DNA of 17,480 bases from Odoribacteraceae bacterium (GCA_031267995.1 JAIRXZ010000058.1:1-17480); one strand, 5' to 3'. Counted from the first letter of the stretch, positions 8,706 to 16,439 are shown. The notes: a model not told the origin generated them from the letters alone. Made by a program: numbers and translations.

Positions 8706-9056
8706 ATGAACCCCGGCACTGGAGTGTTTGAAAAAATCACTAGAGTGTTTGGTTTAAACACTCTAGTGATAAAGTCAAACACTCTAGTGATAAGTTTGAA
8801 CACTCTAGTGATAAAGTCAAACACTCTAGTGATAAACTTGAACACTCTAGTGATAAGTTTGAACTCTCTAGAGATAAACTCAAAACCTCTAGAGATAAAG
8901 TCAAAGCCTTTAGTGATGGGTTTGAAGCCTCTAATGATGGGTTTGAAGCCTCTAATGATTTTTTTAAATACTCTAAAGATACCCCCCGTCACGGCCTTGT
9001 CCTGGAGCCGCGTCCAAGGCGGAAACTTGAAAAAAATATTACCTTTGAACTTGTAA
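8706..9056 (+). CDS. Hypothetical heptapeptide-repeat ORF, possibly not a real gene
   Basis: A 116-residue frame that starts 4 bp after the GH28 stop and ends 2 bp before the next GH28 start, which is operon-like spacing. It could also start at 8679, inside the upstream gene. Most of it is the translated 21-bp array: about eleven seven-residue units of the type NTLVIKS, degenerating to KPLEIKS and KPLMMGL, then a non-repetitive tail. There is no recognisable family, signal peptide or catalytic motif. Against a real protein, the array is also open in a second forward frame and one reverse frame, because 21 is a multiple of three. One paired base change also keeps DNA symmetry while changing Val to Glu. 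It is AT-rich unlike the neighbouring genes. Treat it as a doubtful gene. Confidence 0.25.
   Translation: MNPGTGVFEKITRVFGLNTLVIKSNTLVISLNTLVIKSNTLVINLNTLVISLNSLEINSKPLEIKSKPLVMGLKPLMMGLKPLMIFLNTLKIPPVTALSWSRVQGGNLKKILPLNL
8715..8980. repeat. Phased 21-bp repeat array: 2 inverted plus 11 direct units
   Basis: Direct 12-bp cores CACTCTAGTGAT begin at 8759, 8780, 8801, 8822 and 8843. Diverged cores follow at 8864, 8885, 8906, 8927, 8948 and 8969, every step exactly 21 bp. Two inverted copies at 8715 and 8736 keep the same 21-bp step. The cores are separated by 9-bp spacers of the types AAAGTCAAA, AAGTTTGAA and AAACTTGAA, roughly alternating at first. Each intact core is a dyad (CACT-CT-AGTG). 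The units decay towards the 3' end (GCCTCTAATGAT, then TACTCTAAAGAT). The array fills most of the only long gap in the operon and is AT-rich in a GC-rich region. Function is unknown. Confidence 0.95.
8736..8770. repeat. Perfect 15-bp inverted repeat at the array switch point
   Basis: The left arm ATCACTAGAGTGTTT (8736-8750) and right arm AAACACTCTAGTGAT (8756-8770) are exact reverse complements around the 5-base loop GGTTT. This is where the repeat orientation flips. As RNA it would form a 15-bp AU-rich stem-loop about 35 nt after the GH28 stop. It has no adjacent T-run of its own, so it could act as an mRNA-stabilising or processing stem, a weak terminator, or a protein-binding dyad. Confidence 0.75.
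9040..9047 (+). promoter_or_regulatory. Possible internal -7 promoter box (TACCTTTG)
   Basis: TACCTTTG fits the Bacteroidota TAnnTTTG -7 consensus and lies just after the repeat array. Transcription would start near 9051, too close to the ATG at 9059 for a normal leader but about 17 nt from the in-frame ATG at 9068. No convincing -33 TTTG is present. If real, it would let the second half of the cluster be expressed separately. Confidence 0.3.
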
Positions 9057-9058
9057 AA

Positions 9059-10492
9059 ATGATAAAAATGAAGACCAAGTACTACCTGCACGTACTGCTA
9101 CTGCTGCTGGCGACCACCGTCGCGCGGGCGGGAGACGGCATCCCCGACTTCCCCTGGATGAAAGACGTTGGCGCCCATCGCTTCCCGGCGGGCGAAAAAA
9201 TCTACCACGCCTCCGCGCACGGGGCTATCGGCGACGCCATCTTCGACTGCACCGCCGCCATACAGTCGGCCATCGACAACTGCGCGGCGAACGGCGGAGG
9301 CATCGTCACCTTCGCCCCCGGCATCTACCTCACGGGGTCGCTCTTTATCCGCAGCGGCGTCAACTTCAACATCCCCAAGGGCACCACGCTGCTGGGCAGC
9401 CAGCAGATAGAGGCCTACCGCGAAATCGACACCCGCGTGGCCGGCATCGAAATGCGCTGGCCGGCAGCCCTCCTCAACATCATCGACGCGAAACAGGCGG
9501 CCATCACCGGCGACGGCGTCGTGCACGGGAAGGGAAAGATTTTTTGGGATATGTACCGCGACATGCGCAAGGAGTACGACCCCAAAAAGTTGCGGTGGAT
9601 CGTCGATTACGACGCCAAACGCCCCCGCGGCATCCTCGTGGCCAACTCGGAAGACGTGACGGTGAAGGACATCGTCATCTACCAGCCCGGATTTTGGTCG
9701 CTGCATATCCTCTACTCCAGCCACGTCACCGTCGACGGCGTGATTATCAGCAACAACATCGAGGGACGCGGGCCGAGCACGGACGGCGTGGACATCGACT
9801 CGTCCAGCGATATCCTCGTTCAAAACAGCAATATCAACTGCAACGACGATAACTTCTGCCTCAAAGCCGGCCGCGACAGCGACGGCCTGCGCGTCAATCG
9901 CCCCTGCCAGCGGGTGGTGATCCGCGATTGCGTGGCCGGCCACGGCGATGGCCTCTTTACCTGTGGCAGCGAGACCTCCGGGGGCATCCGCGACATCGTC
10001 GCCTACAACCTCAAGGGGATCGGCACCAAGTATGGCCTCCGCTTCAAATCCACCGTCCAGCGCGGCGGGACGATCGAGAATATCTGGCTCTGCAACATCG
10101 AGATGGTGGGCGTCAGAAACCCATTTATCGTCGACCTCAACTGGAACCCGGCGTACAGCACCTCGCTGTTGCCCGCGGGGTACGATCCCGCCACGATCCC
10201 CGACCATTGGAAGAAAATGCTGGCGCCGGTGAGCATCGAGCAGGGCACCCCGAAGTTTAAAAACATCCACTTCGAGCGCGTGACGGCCACCGACGCAGGC
10301 ACTTGCATCGTGGCGGCCGGTCTGGAGGGAAGGGGGACGATCGACGCCTTCTCGTTCAAATCGTGCAGTTTCAGCGGGACGAGCGCCGGTTCCATCCGTC
10401 GCGCCAACGACTGGACGTTCGAGGATTTTTCGATGACAGCCACCAACGGCAAACCGCTGGAGGTGAAAGATTGTCGTGGCGTTAACCCTTGA
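9059..10492 (+). CDS. Exported GH28 family galacturonan or rhamnogalacturonan hydrolase
   Basis: A 477-residue GH28 beta-helix enzyme distinct from the one upstream. Catalytic signatures are STDGVDID (Asp242, Asp245), CNDDNFCLKAG (Asp263, Asp264), GHGDG (His295) and LRFK (Arg328, Lys330). A hydrophobic signal peptide (KYYLHVLLLLLATTVARA) exports it, with no lipobox, so it is probably soluble in the periplasm. Translation may start at 9059 or at the ATG at 9068; the latter fits the possible internal promoter and gives the usual MKTK start. Its frame stays open upstream through the repeat array to a stop at 8741-8743, but no start codon lies there. It ends 6 bp before rhaB, which ties polysaccharide cleavage to rhamnose catabolism. 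It probably cuts GalA-Rha or terminal GalA linkages; specificity is not readable from motifs. Confidence 0.92.
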   Translation: MIKMKTKYYLHVLLLLLATTVARAGDGIPDFPWMKDVGAHRFPAGEKIYHASAHGAIGDAIFDCTAAIQSAIDNCAANGGGIVTFAPGIYLTGSLFIRSGVNFNIPKGTTLLGSQQIEAYREIDTRVAGIEMRWPAALLNIIDAKQAAITGDGVVHGKGKIFWDMYRDMRKEYDPKKLRWIVDYDAKRPRGILVANSEDVTVKDIVIYQPGFWSLHILYSSHVTVDGVIISNNIEGRGPSTDGVDIDSSSDILVQNSNINCNDDNFCLKAGRDSDGLRVNRPCQRVVIRDCVAGHGDGLFTCGSETSGGIRDIVAYNLKGIGTKYGLRFKSTVQRGGTIENIWLCNIEMVGVRNPFIVDLNWNPAYSTSLLPAGYDPATIPDHWKKMLAPVSIEQGTPKFKNIHFERVTATDAGTCIVAAGLEGRGTIDAFSFKSCSFSGTSAGSIRRANDWTFEDFSMTATNGKPLEVKDCRGVNP

Positions 10493-10498
10493 AACGAT

Positions 10499-11974
10499 AT
10501 GGAAAACACTAAATTTTTCCTGGCCATCGACCTGGGCGCCACCAGCGGGAGGGCAATCATCGGCGCCCTCTCCAACAACAGCCTGCGCCTGGAGGAGCTT
10601 ACCCGATTCCCCAACACGCTGGTGGAGACCGGCGGGCATGTCTACTGGAACCTCCGCGCGCTGTACGCGGAGATTATCAAGGCGCTGCGGAAGGCGGCAG
10701 CGCTGGGCATACACCTGGAGTCCGTCGGCGTGGACACGTGGGGCGTCGACGTCGTCTTTTTCAATAAAGAGGGCAAGGTGCTGGGGAAGCCCTACGCCTA
10801 CCGCGACCCGCACACGAACGGCGCGCCGGAACGCTTTTTCCGCGAGATCAGTCGCGAACGGCTATACGCCATGACGGGGATCCAGATCATGAATTTCAAC
10901 ACCTTGTTCCAGCTGCACGCGCTGCGGGACGCGGGCGACCGGCGGGTGGGGAACGCGTACAAGATCCTCTTTATGCCGGACGCGCTGTCGTACCTGCTGA
11001 CGGGGAAGATGGTGACGGAGTACACGATCGCCTCCACGTCGCAGATGCTGAACCCCGTCACGAGGCAGTTCAATAACGCGCTGCTGGCCGCCGTCGGGCT
11101 GACGCCGGGGCGCTTCGGGAGGATGGTGATGCCGGGGACGGTCGTCGGCGCGCTTTCGCCCGGCGTGCAACGGCTGACGAAGCTGGGGGCGGTGCCGGTG
11201 ATTGCCGTTGCCGGGCACGACACCGCGTCGGCCGTGGCCGCCATCCCCGCCGCGAGCGACCGGGTGGCTTACCTCAGCTCCGGCACCTGGTCGCTGATGG
11301 GGATCGAAACGCCGCGGCCAATCCTCACGGCAGAGAGCGCCCGCCTCAACTTCACGAACGAGGGTGGGGCTACCGGCAAAATACGCTTCCTCAAAAATAT
11401 CTGCGGCATGTGGCTGCTGGAACGGTGCCGCGAGGAGTGGGGCGATGCCCCGGAGTTCGCTCACGCCGCGCTGATAGAGGCTGCCCTGGCCGCGCCTCCC
11501 TTCTGCGCGCTGATCAACCCGGATGCCGCGCGGTTTGCCAACCCGCCCTCGATGCCGACGGCTATCCGCGACTATTGCCTGGAGACGGGACAACCGGCGC
11601 CGGAGACCCCTGGGGAGTTCACCCGCTGCATCTTCGAGAGCCTGGCCTCGCGCTACCGCCAGGTGTTCGGGCAGTTGCGCTCGTTCGCCGAGACGCCGCC
11701 GGAGGTGCTGCACATCATCGGTGGAGGGTCGAAGAACGCGCTGCTGAATGCCTTTACCGCCGGCGCGCTGGGCGTTCCGGTTGTCGCTGGCCCGTCGGAG
11801 GCCACGGCCATTGGCAACATCCTCCTGCAAGCCATGTCTGCCGGCATTGTCGCTGACGTCGATGCCGCCCGCGCCCTGGTGCGCGCTTCCGTGGAGCCTG
11901 TCACCTTCGTCCCGGAACGGGAGGGGGAGTGGGAGGCTGCTCACGCCCTGTTTTTGAAAAACTTTAGAGAATAA
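10499..11974 (+). CDS. rhaB: L-rhamnulokinase (FGGY family)
   Basis: A 491-residue cytoplasmic sugar kinase that phosphorylates L-rhamnulose to L-rhamnulose 1-phosphate with ATP, the second step of rhamnose breakdown. Visible FGGY features are the N-terminal phosphate loop AIDLGATSGRAIIG (residues 9-22), VDTWGVD around 80, AGHDTASAVAA with the probable catalytic Asp241, YLSSGTWSLMG after it, and the C-terminal ATP-site motif IIGGGSKNALLNA. The length matches the family. It starts 6 bp after the GH28 stop and is followed by rhaA after 20 bp, so the three are almost certainly on one transcript. The neighbouring isomerase, permease and aldolase fix its substrate as rhamnulose rather than fuculose or xylulose. 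Confidence 0.95.
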   Translation: MENTKFFLAIDLGATSGRAIIGALSNNSLRLEELTRFPNTLVETGGHVYWNLRALYAEIIKALRKAAALGIHLESVGVDTWGVDVVFFNKEGKVLGKPYAYRDPHTNGAPERFFREISRERLYAMTGIQIMNFNTLFQLHALRDAGDRRVGNAYKILFMPDALSYLLTGKMVTEYTIASTSQMLNPVTRQFNNALLAAVGLTPGRFGRMVMPGTVVGALSPGVQRLTKLGAVPVIAVAGHDTASAVAAIPAASDRVAYLSSGTWSLMGIETPRPILTAESARLNFTNEGGATGKIRFLKNICGMWLLERCREEWGDAPEFAHAALIEAALAAPPFCALINPDAARFANPPSMPTAIRDYCLETGQPAPETPGEFTRCIFESLASRYRQVFGQLRSFAETPPEVLHIIGGGSKNALLNAFTAGALGVPVVAGPSEATAIGNILLQAMSAGIVADVDAARALVRASVEPVTFVPEREGEWEAAHALFLKNFRE

Positions 11975-11994
11975 TCCTTAATACACAACAACAC

Positions 11995-13248
11995 ATGAAA
12001 CAAGAATTGGTACAGAAAGCGTACGACATTGCCGCCGAGCGTTACTCCGCGGTGGGCGTAGACGTTGAAAAAGCGTTAAGCAAGTTACAAAAAGTGCCCC
12101 TCTCCCTGCATTGCTGGCAGGCGGATGACGTGACGGGGTTCGAGCAAACCGGCGGGAGCCTCACCGGCGGCATCCAGGCCACGGGCAATTACCCCGGACG
12201 GGCACGCGACCTGCAGGAGCTGCGGGCGGACATCCTGAAAGTAAAATCCCTGCTGCCCGGACAACATCGCCTGAGCCTGCACGAGATTTACGGGGATTTC
12301 GAGGGGAAATTCGTCGACCGCGACCAGGTGGAGCCGAAGCATTTCGCGGGGTGGATGGACTGGGGAAAGGAGAACGGCATGAGGCTGGATTTTAACTCCA
12401 CATCCTTCTCGCACCCGAAGAGCGGCGATCTCTCCCTCGCCAACCCGGACAAGGGTATCCGCGACTTCTGGATCGAGCACACGAAGCGCTGCCGCCTCAT
12501 CTCCGAGGAGATGGGAAAGGCGCAGGGCGATCCCTGCATCATGAACCTGTGGGTGCACGACGGGTCGAAAGACCTTACCGTTAACCGCCTGCAATATCGC
12601 CAGCTGCTGAAGGAGTCCCTCGACGAGATCTTCGCCACCACCTACCACAACATGAAGGATTGCATCGAGGCCAAGCTCTTTGGCATCGGGCTGGAAAGCT
12701 ACACCGTCGGTTCCTACGACTTCTACCTCGGCTACGGCGTCCGCAACAACAAGATCGTGACGTTGGACACGGGGCACTTCCACCTGACGGAGCGCATCTT
12801 CGATAAGATCTCCTCGCTGCTCCTGTTCCTCCCGGAGATCATGCTCCACGTCAGTCGCCCGCTGTGGTGGGACTCCGACCACGTGACGATCATGAACGAC
12901 GAAACCCTGGAACTCGCCAAGGAGATCACCCGCGCCGGCGCCCTCGACCGCGTGCACATCGGGCTGGACTATTTCGACGCCAGCATCAACCGCGTGGGAG
13001 CCTACGTCATCGGCGCGCGAGCCACGCAAAAGTGCCTCCTGCAGGCGCTCCTGGAACCGCTCGCTACCCTCCGCGATTTCGAGGCCAACGGGCAGTACTT
13101 TGAACGCCTCGCCCTCCTCGAGGAGGCCAAGTCGCTCCCCTGGAACGCCGTGTGGGATATGTTCTGCGCGCGGAACAACGTCCCCGTTGGCGAGGAGTTT
13201 ATCGCCGACATCCAACGCTACGAACGCGAGGTAACCTCCAAGCGATAA
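11995..13248 (+). CDS. rhaA: L-rhamnose isomerase
   Basis: A 417-residue cytoplasmic enzyme that isomerises L-rhamnose to L-rhamnulose using divalent metal ions. It aligns by eye along the whole Escherichia coli RhaA. Metal and catalytic positions are kept: Glu234 (GIGLESYTVGS), Asp258 and His261 (LDTGHFH), His285 (MLHVSRP) and Asp293/Asp295 (WDSDHV). Three usually conserved neighbours differ: FNPT is FNST, GHFHPTE is GHFHLTE, and the Arg before WDSDH is Trp291. The C-terminus (SLPWNAVWDMFC) is intact. ATG at 11995 follows the AC-rich leader ACACAACAACAC with no Shine-Dalgarno sequence. rhaT begins 6 bp downstream. Function is confident; the altered positions may affect metal-site geometry or sugar range. 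Confidence 0.96.
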   Translation: MKQELVQKAYDIAAERYSAVGVDVEKALSKLQKVPLSLHCWQADDVTGFEQTGGSLTGGIQATGNYPGRARDLQELRADILKVKSLLPGQHRLSLHEIYGDFEGKFVDRDQVEPKHFAGWMDWGKENGMRLDFNSTSFSHPKSGDLSLANPDKGIRDFWIEHTKRCRLISEEMGKAQGDPCIMNLWVHDGSKDLTVNRLQYRQLLKESLDEIFATTYHNMKDCIEAKLFGIGLESYTVGSYDFYLGYGVRNNKIVTLDTGHFHLTERIFDKISSLLLFLPEIMLHVSRPLWWDSDHVTIMNDETLELAKEITRAGALDRVHIGLDYFDASINRVGAYVIGARATQKCLLQALLEPLATLRDFEANGQYFERLALLEEAKSLPWNAVWDMFCARNNVPVGEEFIADIQRYEREVTSKR

Positions 13249-13254
13249 CCGATC

Positions 13255-14283
13255 ATGGAAATATTCATCGGTCTGCTGATCATCGCCGTCGGGAGCCTCG
13301 GGCAGAGCAGCTCCTACGTCCCCATCAAGAAAATCCAGGATTGGAGCTGGGAGAGCTTTTGGCTCGTCCAGGGGATTTTCGCGTGGTTGATCTTCCCGTT
13401 GCTGGGCGCGTTGCTGGCCGTCCCCTCCTTCACCGGTCTGGTGGAGCTGTGGGGCGCCGGCGGCGGCGCCGGTCGCGCTGTCCTCTTCGGCGCCCTCTGG
13501 GGTGTCGGGGGACTTACCTTCGGGCTGAGCATGCGCTACCTTGGGGTAGCCCTCGGTCAATCAATCGCCCTCGGCACCTGCGCCGCTTTCGGAACGCTCT
13601 TTCCCGCTCTCTTGCAGGGGCGGGACATCTTCCGCGGCGAAGGGCTGGTGCTGCTCCTGGGCGTTTGCATCACCCTCGCCGGTATCTCCATCATCGGGTA
13701 CGCCGGTAGCCTCCGCGCCAAAAACATGACCAAGGAACAACGACAAGCCGCCGTGCGCGAGTTCGCCCTCACGAAGGGGCTGCTGGTGGCGCTCCTCGCC
13801 GGTGTCATGAGCGCCTGCTTCGCCCTGGGGCTGGACGCCGGGGTGGGCATCAAGACGCTGGCCATCGCCAGTGGAGTGACGTCGCTCCTGGCCGGGTTGC
13901 CGGTGGTGCTGCTCGTCACCCTTGGCGGGTTTTTCACCAACGCCGCCTACTGCCTGTTTAAAAACGCGCGCAACCGCACCTTCCGCGACTATACCAACAT
14001 CCCGCCCTCCACGTGGATCAACAACGCGCTCTTTTGCGCGCTGGCCGGCCTGCTGTGGTACTCCCAATTCTTCGGACTGGAGGCGGGAAAGAGCTTTTTG
14101 GAAGGATCGCCGGTGCTGCTCGCCTTCTCGTGGTGCATCCTGATGTCGCTGAACGTACTCTTCAGCAACCTTTGGGGCATCATCCTTAAAGAGTGGAAAG
14201 GCGTCAGCCGCGTCACCATCCTCGTGCTTGCCGCGGGGCTGCTGGTGCTGGTCTTCTCGCTGCTGTTTACCGAGATCGCGTAA
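13255..14283 (+). CDS. rhaT: L-rhamnose-proton symporter
   Basis: A 342-residue hydrophobic inner-membrane protein of the RhaT family, which imports L-rhamnose with a proton. The sequence shows about ten membrane segments, starting with IFIGLLIIAVGSLGQSSSYV and ending with VTILVLAAGLLVLVFSLLF. Family-like stretches include SSSYVPIKKIQDWSWESFW near the N-terminus, GGLTFGLSMRYLGVALGQSIALG around residues 84-106 and NNALFCALAGLLWYSQFFG near 260. A charged cytoplasmic loop (RAKNMTKEQRQ) splits the protein into two halves. It lies 6 bp after rhaA and 21 bp before rhaD. This order is the one known from Bacteroides rhamnose operons. The assignment is firm from family resemblance and context. Confidence 0.93.
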   Translation: MEIFIGLLIIAVGSLGQSSSYVPIKKIQDWSWESFWLVQGIFAWLIFPLLGALLAVPSFTGLVELWGAGGGAGRAVLFGALWGVGGLTFGLSMRYLGVALGQSIALGTCAAFGTLFPALLQGRDIFRGEGLVLLLGVCITLAGISIIGYAGSLRAKNMTKEQRQAAVREFALTKGLLVALLAGVMSACFALGLDAGVGIKTLAIASGVTSLLAGLPVVLLVTLGGFFTNAAYCLFKNARNRTFRDYTNIPPSTWINNALFCALAGLLWYSQFFGLEAGKSFLEGSPVLLAFSWCILMSLNVLFSNLWGIILKEWKGVSRVTILVLAAGLLVLVFSLLFTEIA

Positions 14284-14304
14284 CAAGAAACTTAAATTCT
14301 CATC

Positions 14305-15105
14305 ATGTCAATACTGGAAAACAACGAAAAACTATCCTCCGCGATGGCCGACATCGCGGAGGTTGCCGGCTACCTCTGGACAAAGGGTTGGGCGGAGCGC
14401 AACGGGGGAAACATCTCCGTCAACGTCACCGAGTTTATCACGCCGGGCGCCATTACCCCCTTGTCGACAGTCACCCTCCCGCGTCGCTTCCCCGCCCTGG
14501 GGGGCGACGCGTTCTACGTCACGGGCACCGGCAAGCGCATGCGCGACGTCGCCAAGGCGCCCCTGCAACACGGCGCCATCATCCGCCTGCACCCCGACGC
14601 CGGGGCGTACGACATCATCGCCGACAGGATCATCGCCCCCACCTCCGAGCTACCCTCCCACCTGGCCATCCACGACTTCGCCCGCGCGGGAGGCGCCAAG
14701 GTTGTCTGTCACACCCACCCCACCGACCTCATCGCCCTCACCCACCGCCGCGAGTTCTTGCAGCCTCGCGTACTCGGTCGGATGCTCTGGTCGATGATCC
14801 CGGAAGCGCGCATCGTCGTCCCGCGGGGCGTGGGCATCGTCCCCTACCACCTCCCCGGATCGCTGGAACTCGCGGACGCCACCATCGCCGCCCTGGACAG
14901 CCACGACGTGGTCATGTGGGAAAAACACGGCTGCCTCGCCGTCGGCGCCGACATCATCGACACCTTCGACATGATCGACACCCTCTCCAAGGCAGCGCAG
15001 ATATACCTCTCCGCCCGCCTCGCCGGTTTCGAGCCGGAGGGTATGTCGAACGACGAACTCGAAGAAATCCGCCGGGTGTTCAACCTGCTCCCGGAAGGAA
15101 ACTAA
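14305..15105 (+). CDS. rhaD: Rhamnulose-1-phosphate aldolase
   Basis: A 266-residue class II zinc aldolase that cleaves L-rhamnulose 1-phosphate into dihydroxyacetone phosphate and L-lactaldehyde in the cytoplasm. Zinc ligands are visible as His136 and His138 (CHTHPT) and His208 (WEKHGCLA), and the catalytic glutamate as Glu115 (PTSELPSHLAIHD). The N-terminal GWAERNGGNISVNV and YVTGTGKRMRD segments form the phosphate-binding part seen in the family. The length is normal. It is preceded by the short leader AGAAACTTAAATTCTCATC and followed after 36 bp by the second GH105 gene. No lactaldehyde reductase or dehydrogenase follows in this window, although Bacteroides operons often carry one here. 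Confidence 0.95.
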   Translation: MSILENNEKLSSAMADIAEVAGYLWTKGWAERNGGNISVNVTEFITPGAITPLSTVTLPRRFPALGGDAFYVTGTGKRMRDVAKAPLQHGAIIRLHPDAGAYDIIADRIIAPTSELPSHLAIHDFARAGGAKVVCHTHPTDLIALTHRREFLQPRVLGRMLWSMIPEARIVVPRGVGIVPYHLPGSLELADATIAALDSHDVVMWEKHGCLAVGADIIDTFDMIDTLSKAAQIYLSARLAGFEPEGMSNDELEEIRRVFNLLPEGN

Positions 15106-15141
15106 AAGAACCTGAAATCAACCCCAAACACCGAAACCATC

Positions 15142-16437
15142 ATGAGAACCATCACCCTATTGGCGACCGCCCTCCTGCTCGCCACCAACGCCCGCGCCCA
15201 GGCCCCTCGCGACCCGCGCGCCACCGCCGTCCAAATCGCCGGACGGGTACTGCAAAACACCACCTACCAATTTATCAACAGGGAAACCAAGGAAACCTTC
15301 CCCTCCACCCGCGGCCTCGACCCCGCCCTCCCCATCCGCGTGCAGAGCCAGTACAACGACTGGCACTACACCAACGGCGTCCTCGCCATCGCCATGATCG
15401 AACTGGCCGACAACACCGGCGACCAGCGCTACGAACAATTCGTCCTCCGCAACATGAACTTCGTCTTCAACGAAGGCAACCTCGAATTTTTCCGCGAGCA
15501 ATTCCGCCGCGCCAAAGAAAAAGGCGGCTGGCGCGCCGTCCCCTCCCTCAGCTGGCACATGATCTTCCGCGGCAAACGCCTTGACGACAACGGCCCCATG
15601 GCCGCCAGCCTCATCGAACTCCAGCAGCGGCACCCCGACGACCGCTTCCTCGCCTACATCCGCGAAACCGACAACCACGTCGCGCGCGCCGAACCACGCC
15701 TCCCCGACGGCACCATCGCCCGCCTCTGGCCGCACGAACAAACCGTCTGGGCCGACGACGCCTTCATGGCCGTATCCTTCCTCGCCAGGATGGGAAAACT
15801 CACCGGCGAAACACGCTACTTCACCGACGCCGCCGCGCAAATCATCAACTACGCCCGCTACCTCTGGTCGCCCCTCACCCAGCTCTACCACCACTGCTAC
15901 CACGCCGACACCGGCCAGCTCGGCGTCGCCCACTGGTCGCGCGCCAACGGCTGGGTATTCATGGCCACCGCCGACCTCCTCACCCTCATGCCCGCCGACC
16001 ATCCCTCCCGTCCCGCCGTCCTCGACATCTTCCGCGCCCAGGCCGCCGGCGTCGCGCGATACCAGGCAGCCTCCGGACTGTGGCGACAACTCCTCGACAA
16101 GACGGACTCCTACGAGGAGATCACCGGCACCGCCATGTTCGTCTTCGGCATCGCCCGCGGCGTCAAGCGCGGCTGGCTACACCCGGACTACATCCACGTC
16201 GCCGAACAAGGCCTCAAGGGAATGATGACCCAAATCACCCCCGCCGGCGACGTCACCAACATCTGCGTCGGCACCGGCATCATGCCCTCCCTATCCTTCT
16301 ACTACGCCCGGCCGCGCCAGACAAACACCCCCATGGGCGAAGGCCCCGTCCTCCGCGCCCTCGTCGAGATGAGCGACGCCCCGCCCTACCGCGAAATCAA
16401 GGCCGACGACCAGTACGACAAAATAAAAGCCAACTAA
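15142..16437 (+). CDS. Second exported GH105-type unsaturated glycuronyl hydrolase
   Basis: A 431-residue (alpha/alpha)6-barrel protein of GH105, from a different subgroup than the first gene. The conserved sites are TVWADDAFMA, where Asp205 aligns with the catalytic Asp of the first GH105 gene, and HWSRANGWV (Trp265-Trp271), which matches WGRSIGW there. The signal peptide ITLLATALLLATNARAQAP exports it. It is longer than the first copy, with an extra region between residues 110 and 160 (FREQFRRAKEKGGWRAVPSL). The probable job is removing unsaturated GalA from a different oligosaccharide or decorated end. It lies 36 bp after rhaD and only 2 bp before the regulator. Its codons end in C far more often than those of the first GH105 gene, so the two are not a recent local duplication. 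Confidence 0.88.
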   Translation: MRTITLLATALLLATNARAQAPRDPRATAVQIAGRVLQNTTYQFINRETKETFPSTRGLDPALPIRVQSQYNDWHYTNGVLAIAMIELADNTGDQRYEQFVLRNMNFVFNEGNLEFFREQFRRAKEKGGWRAVPSLSWHMIFRGKRLDDNGPMAASLIELQQRHPDDRFLAYIRETDNHVARAEPRLPDGTIARLWPHEQTVWADDAFMAVSFLARMGKLTGETRYFTDAAAQIINYARYLWSPLTQLYHHCYHADTGQLGVAHWSRANGWVFMATADLLTLMPADHPSRPAVLDIFRAQAAGVARYQAASGLWRQLLDKTDSYEEITGTAMFVFGIARGVKRGWLHPDYIHVAEQGLKGMMTQITPAGDVTNICVGTGIMPSLSFYYARPRQTNTPMGEGPVLRALVEMSDAPPYREIKADDQYDKIKAN

Positions 16438-16439
16438 CC

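Noticed and set aside
8715..8980. CRISPR array
   Set aside because: The 21-bp period leaves spacers of only about 9 bp that repeat each other, and no cas genes are present. The 41-bp array at 1-189 likewise has no unique spacers.
7661..9091. 476-residue antisense frame that includes the repeat array as heptads such as FITRVFK
   Set aside because: Most of it is the shadow of the first GH28 gene. The array part is open only because its period is a multiple of three.
12085..13560. 491-residue antisense frame over rhaA and rhaT
   Set aside because: It covers a clear RhaA sequence and runs into rhaT; it has no recognisable domain of its own.
16080..16439. N-terminal extension of the regulator frame back to 16080
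   Set aside because: The extension lies inside the GH105 gene in another frame and reads as Arg/Pro/His-rich shadow. The cupin domain begins soon after the ATG at 16440.
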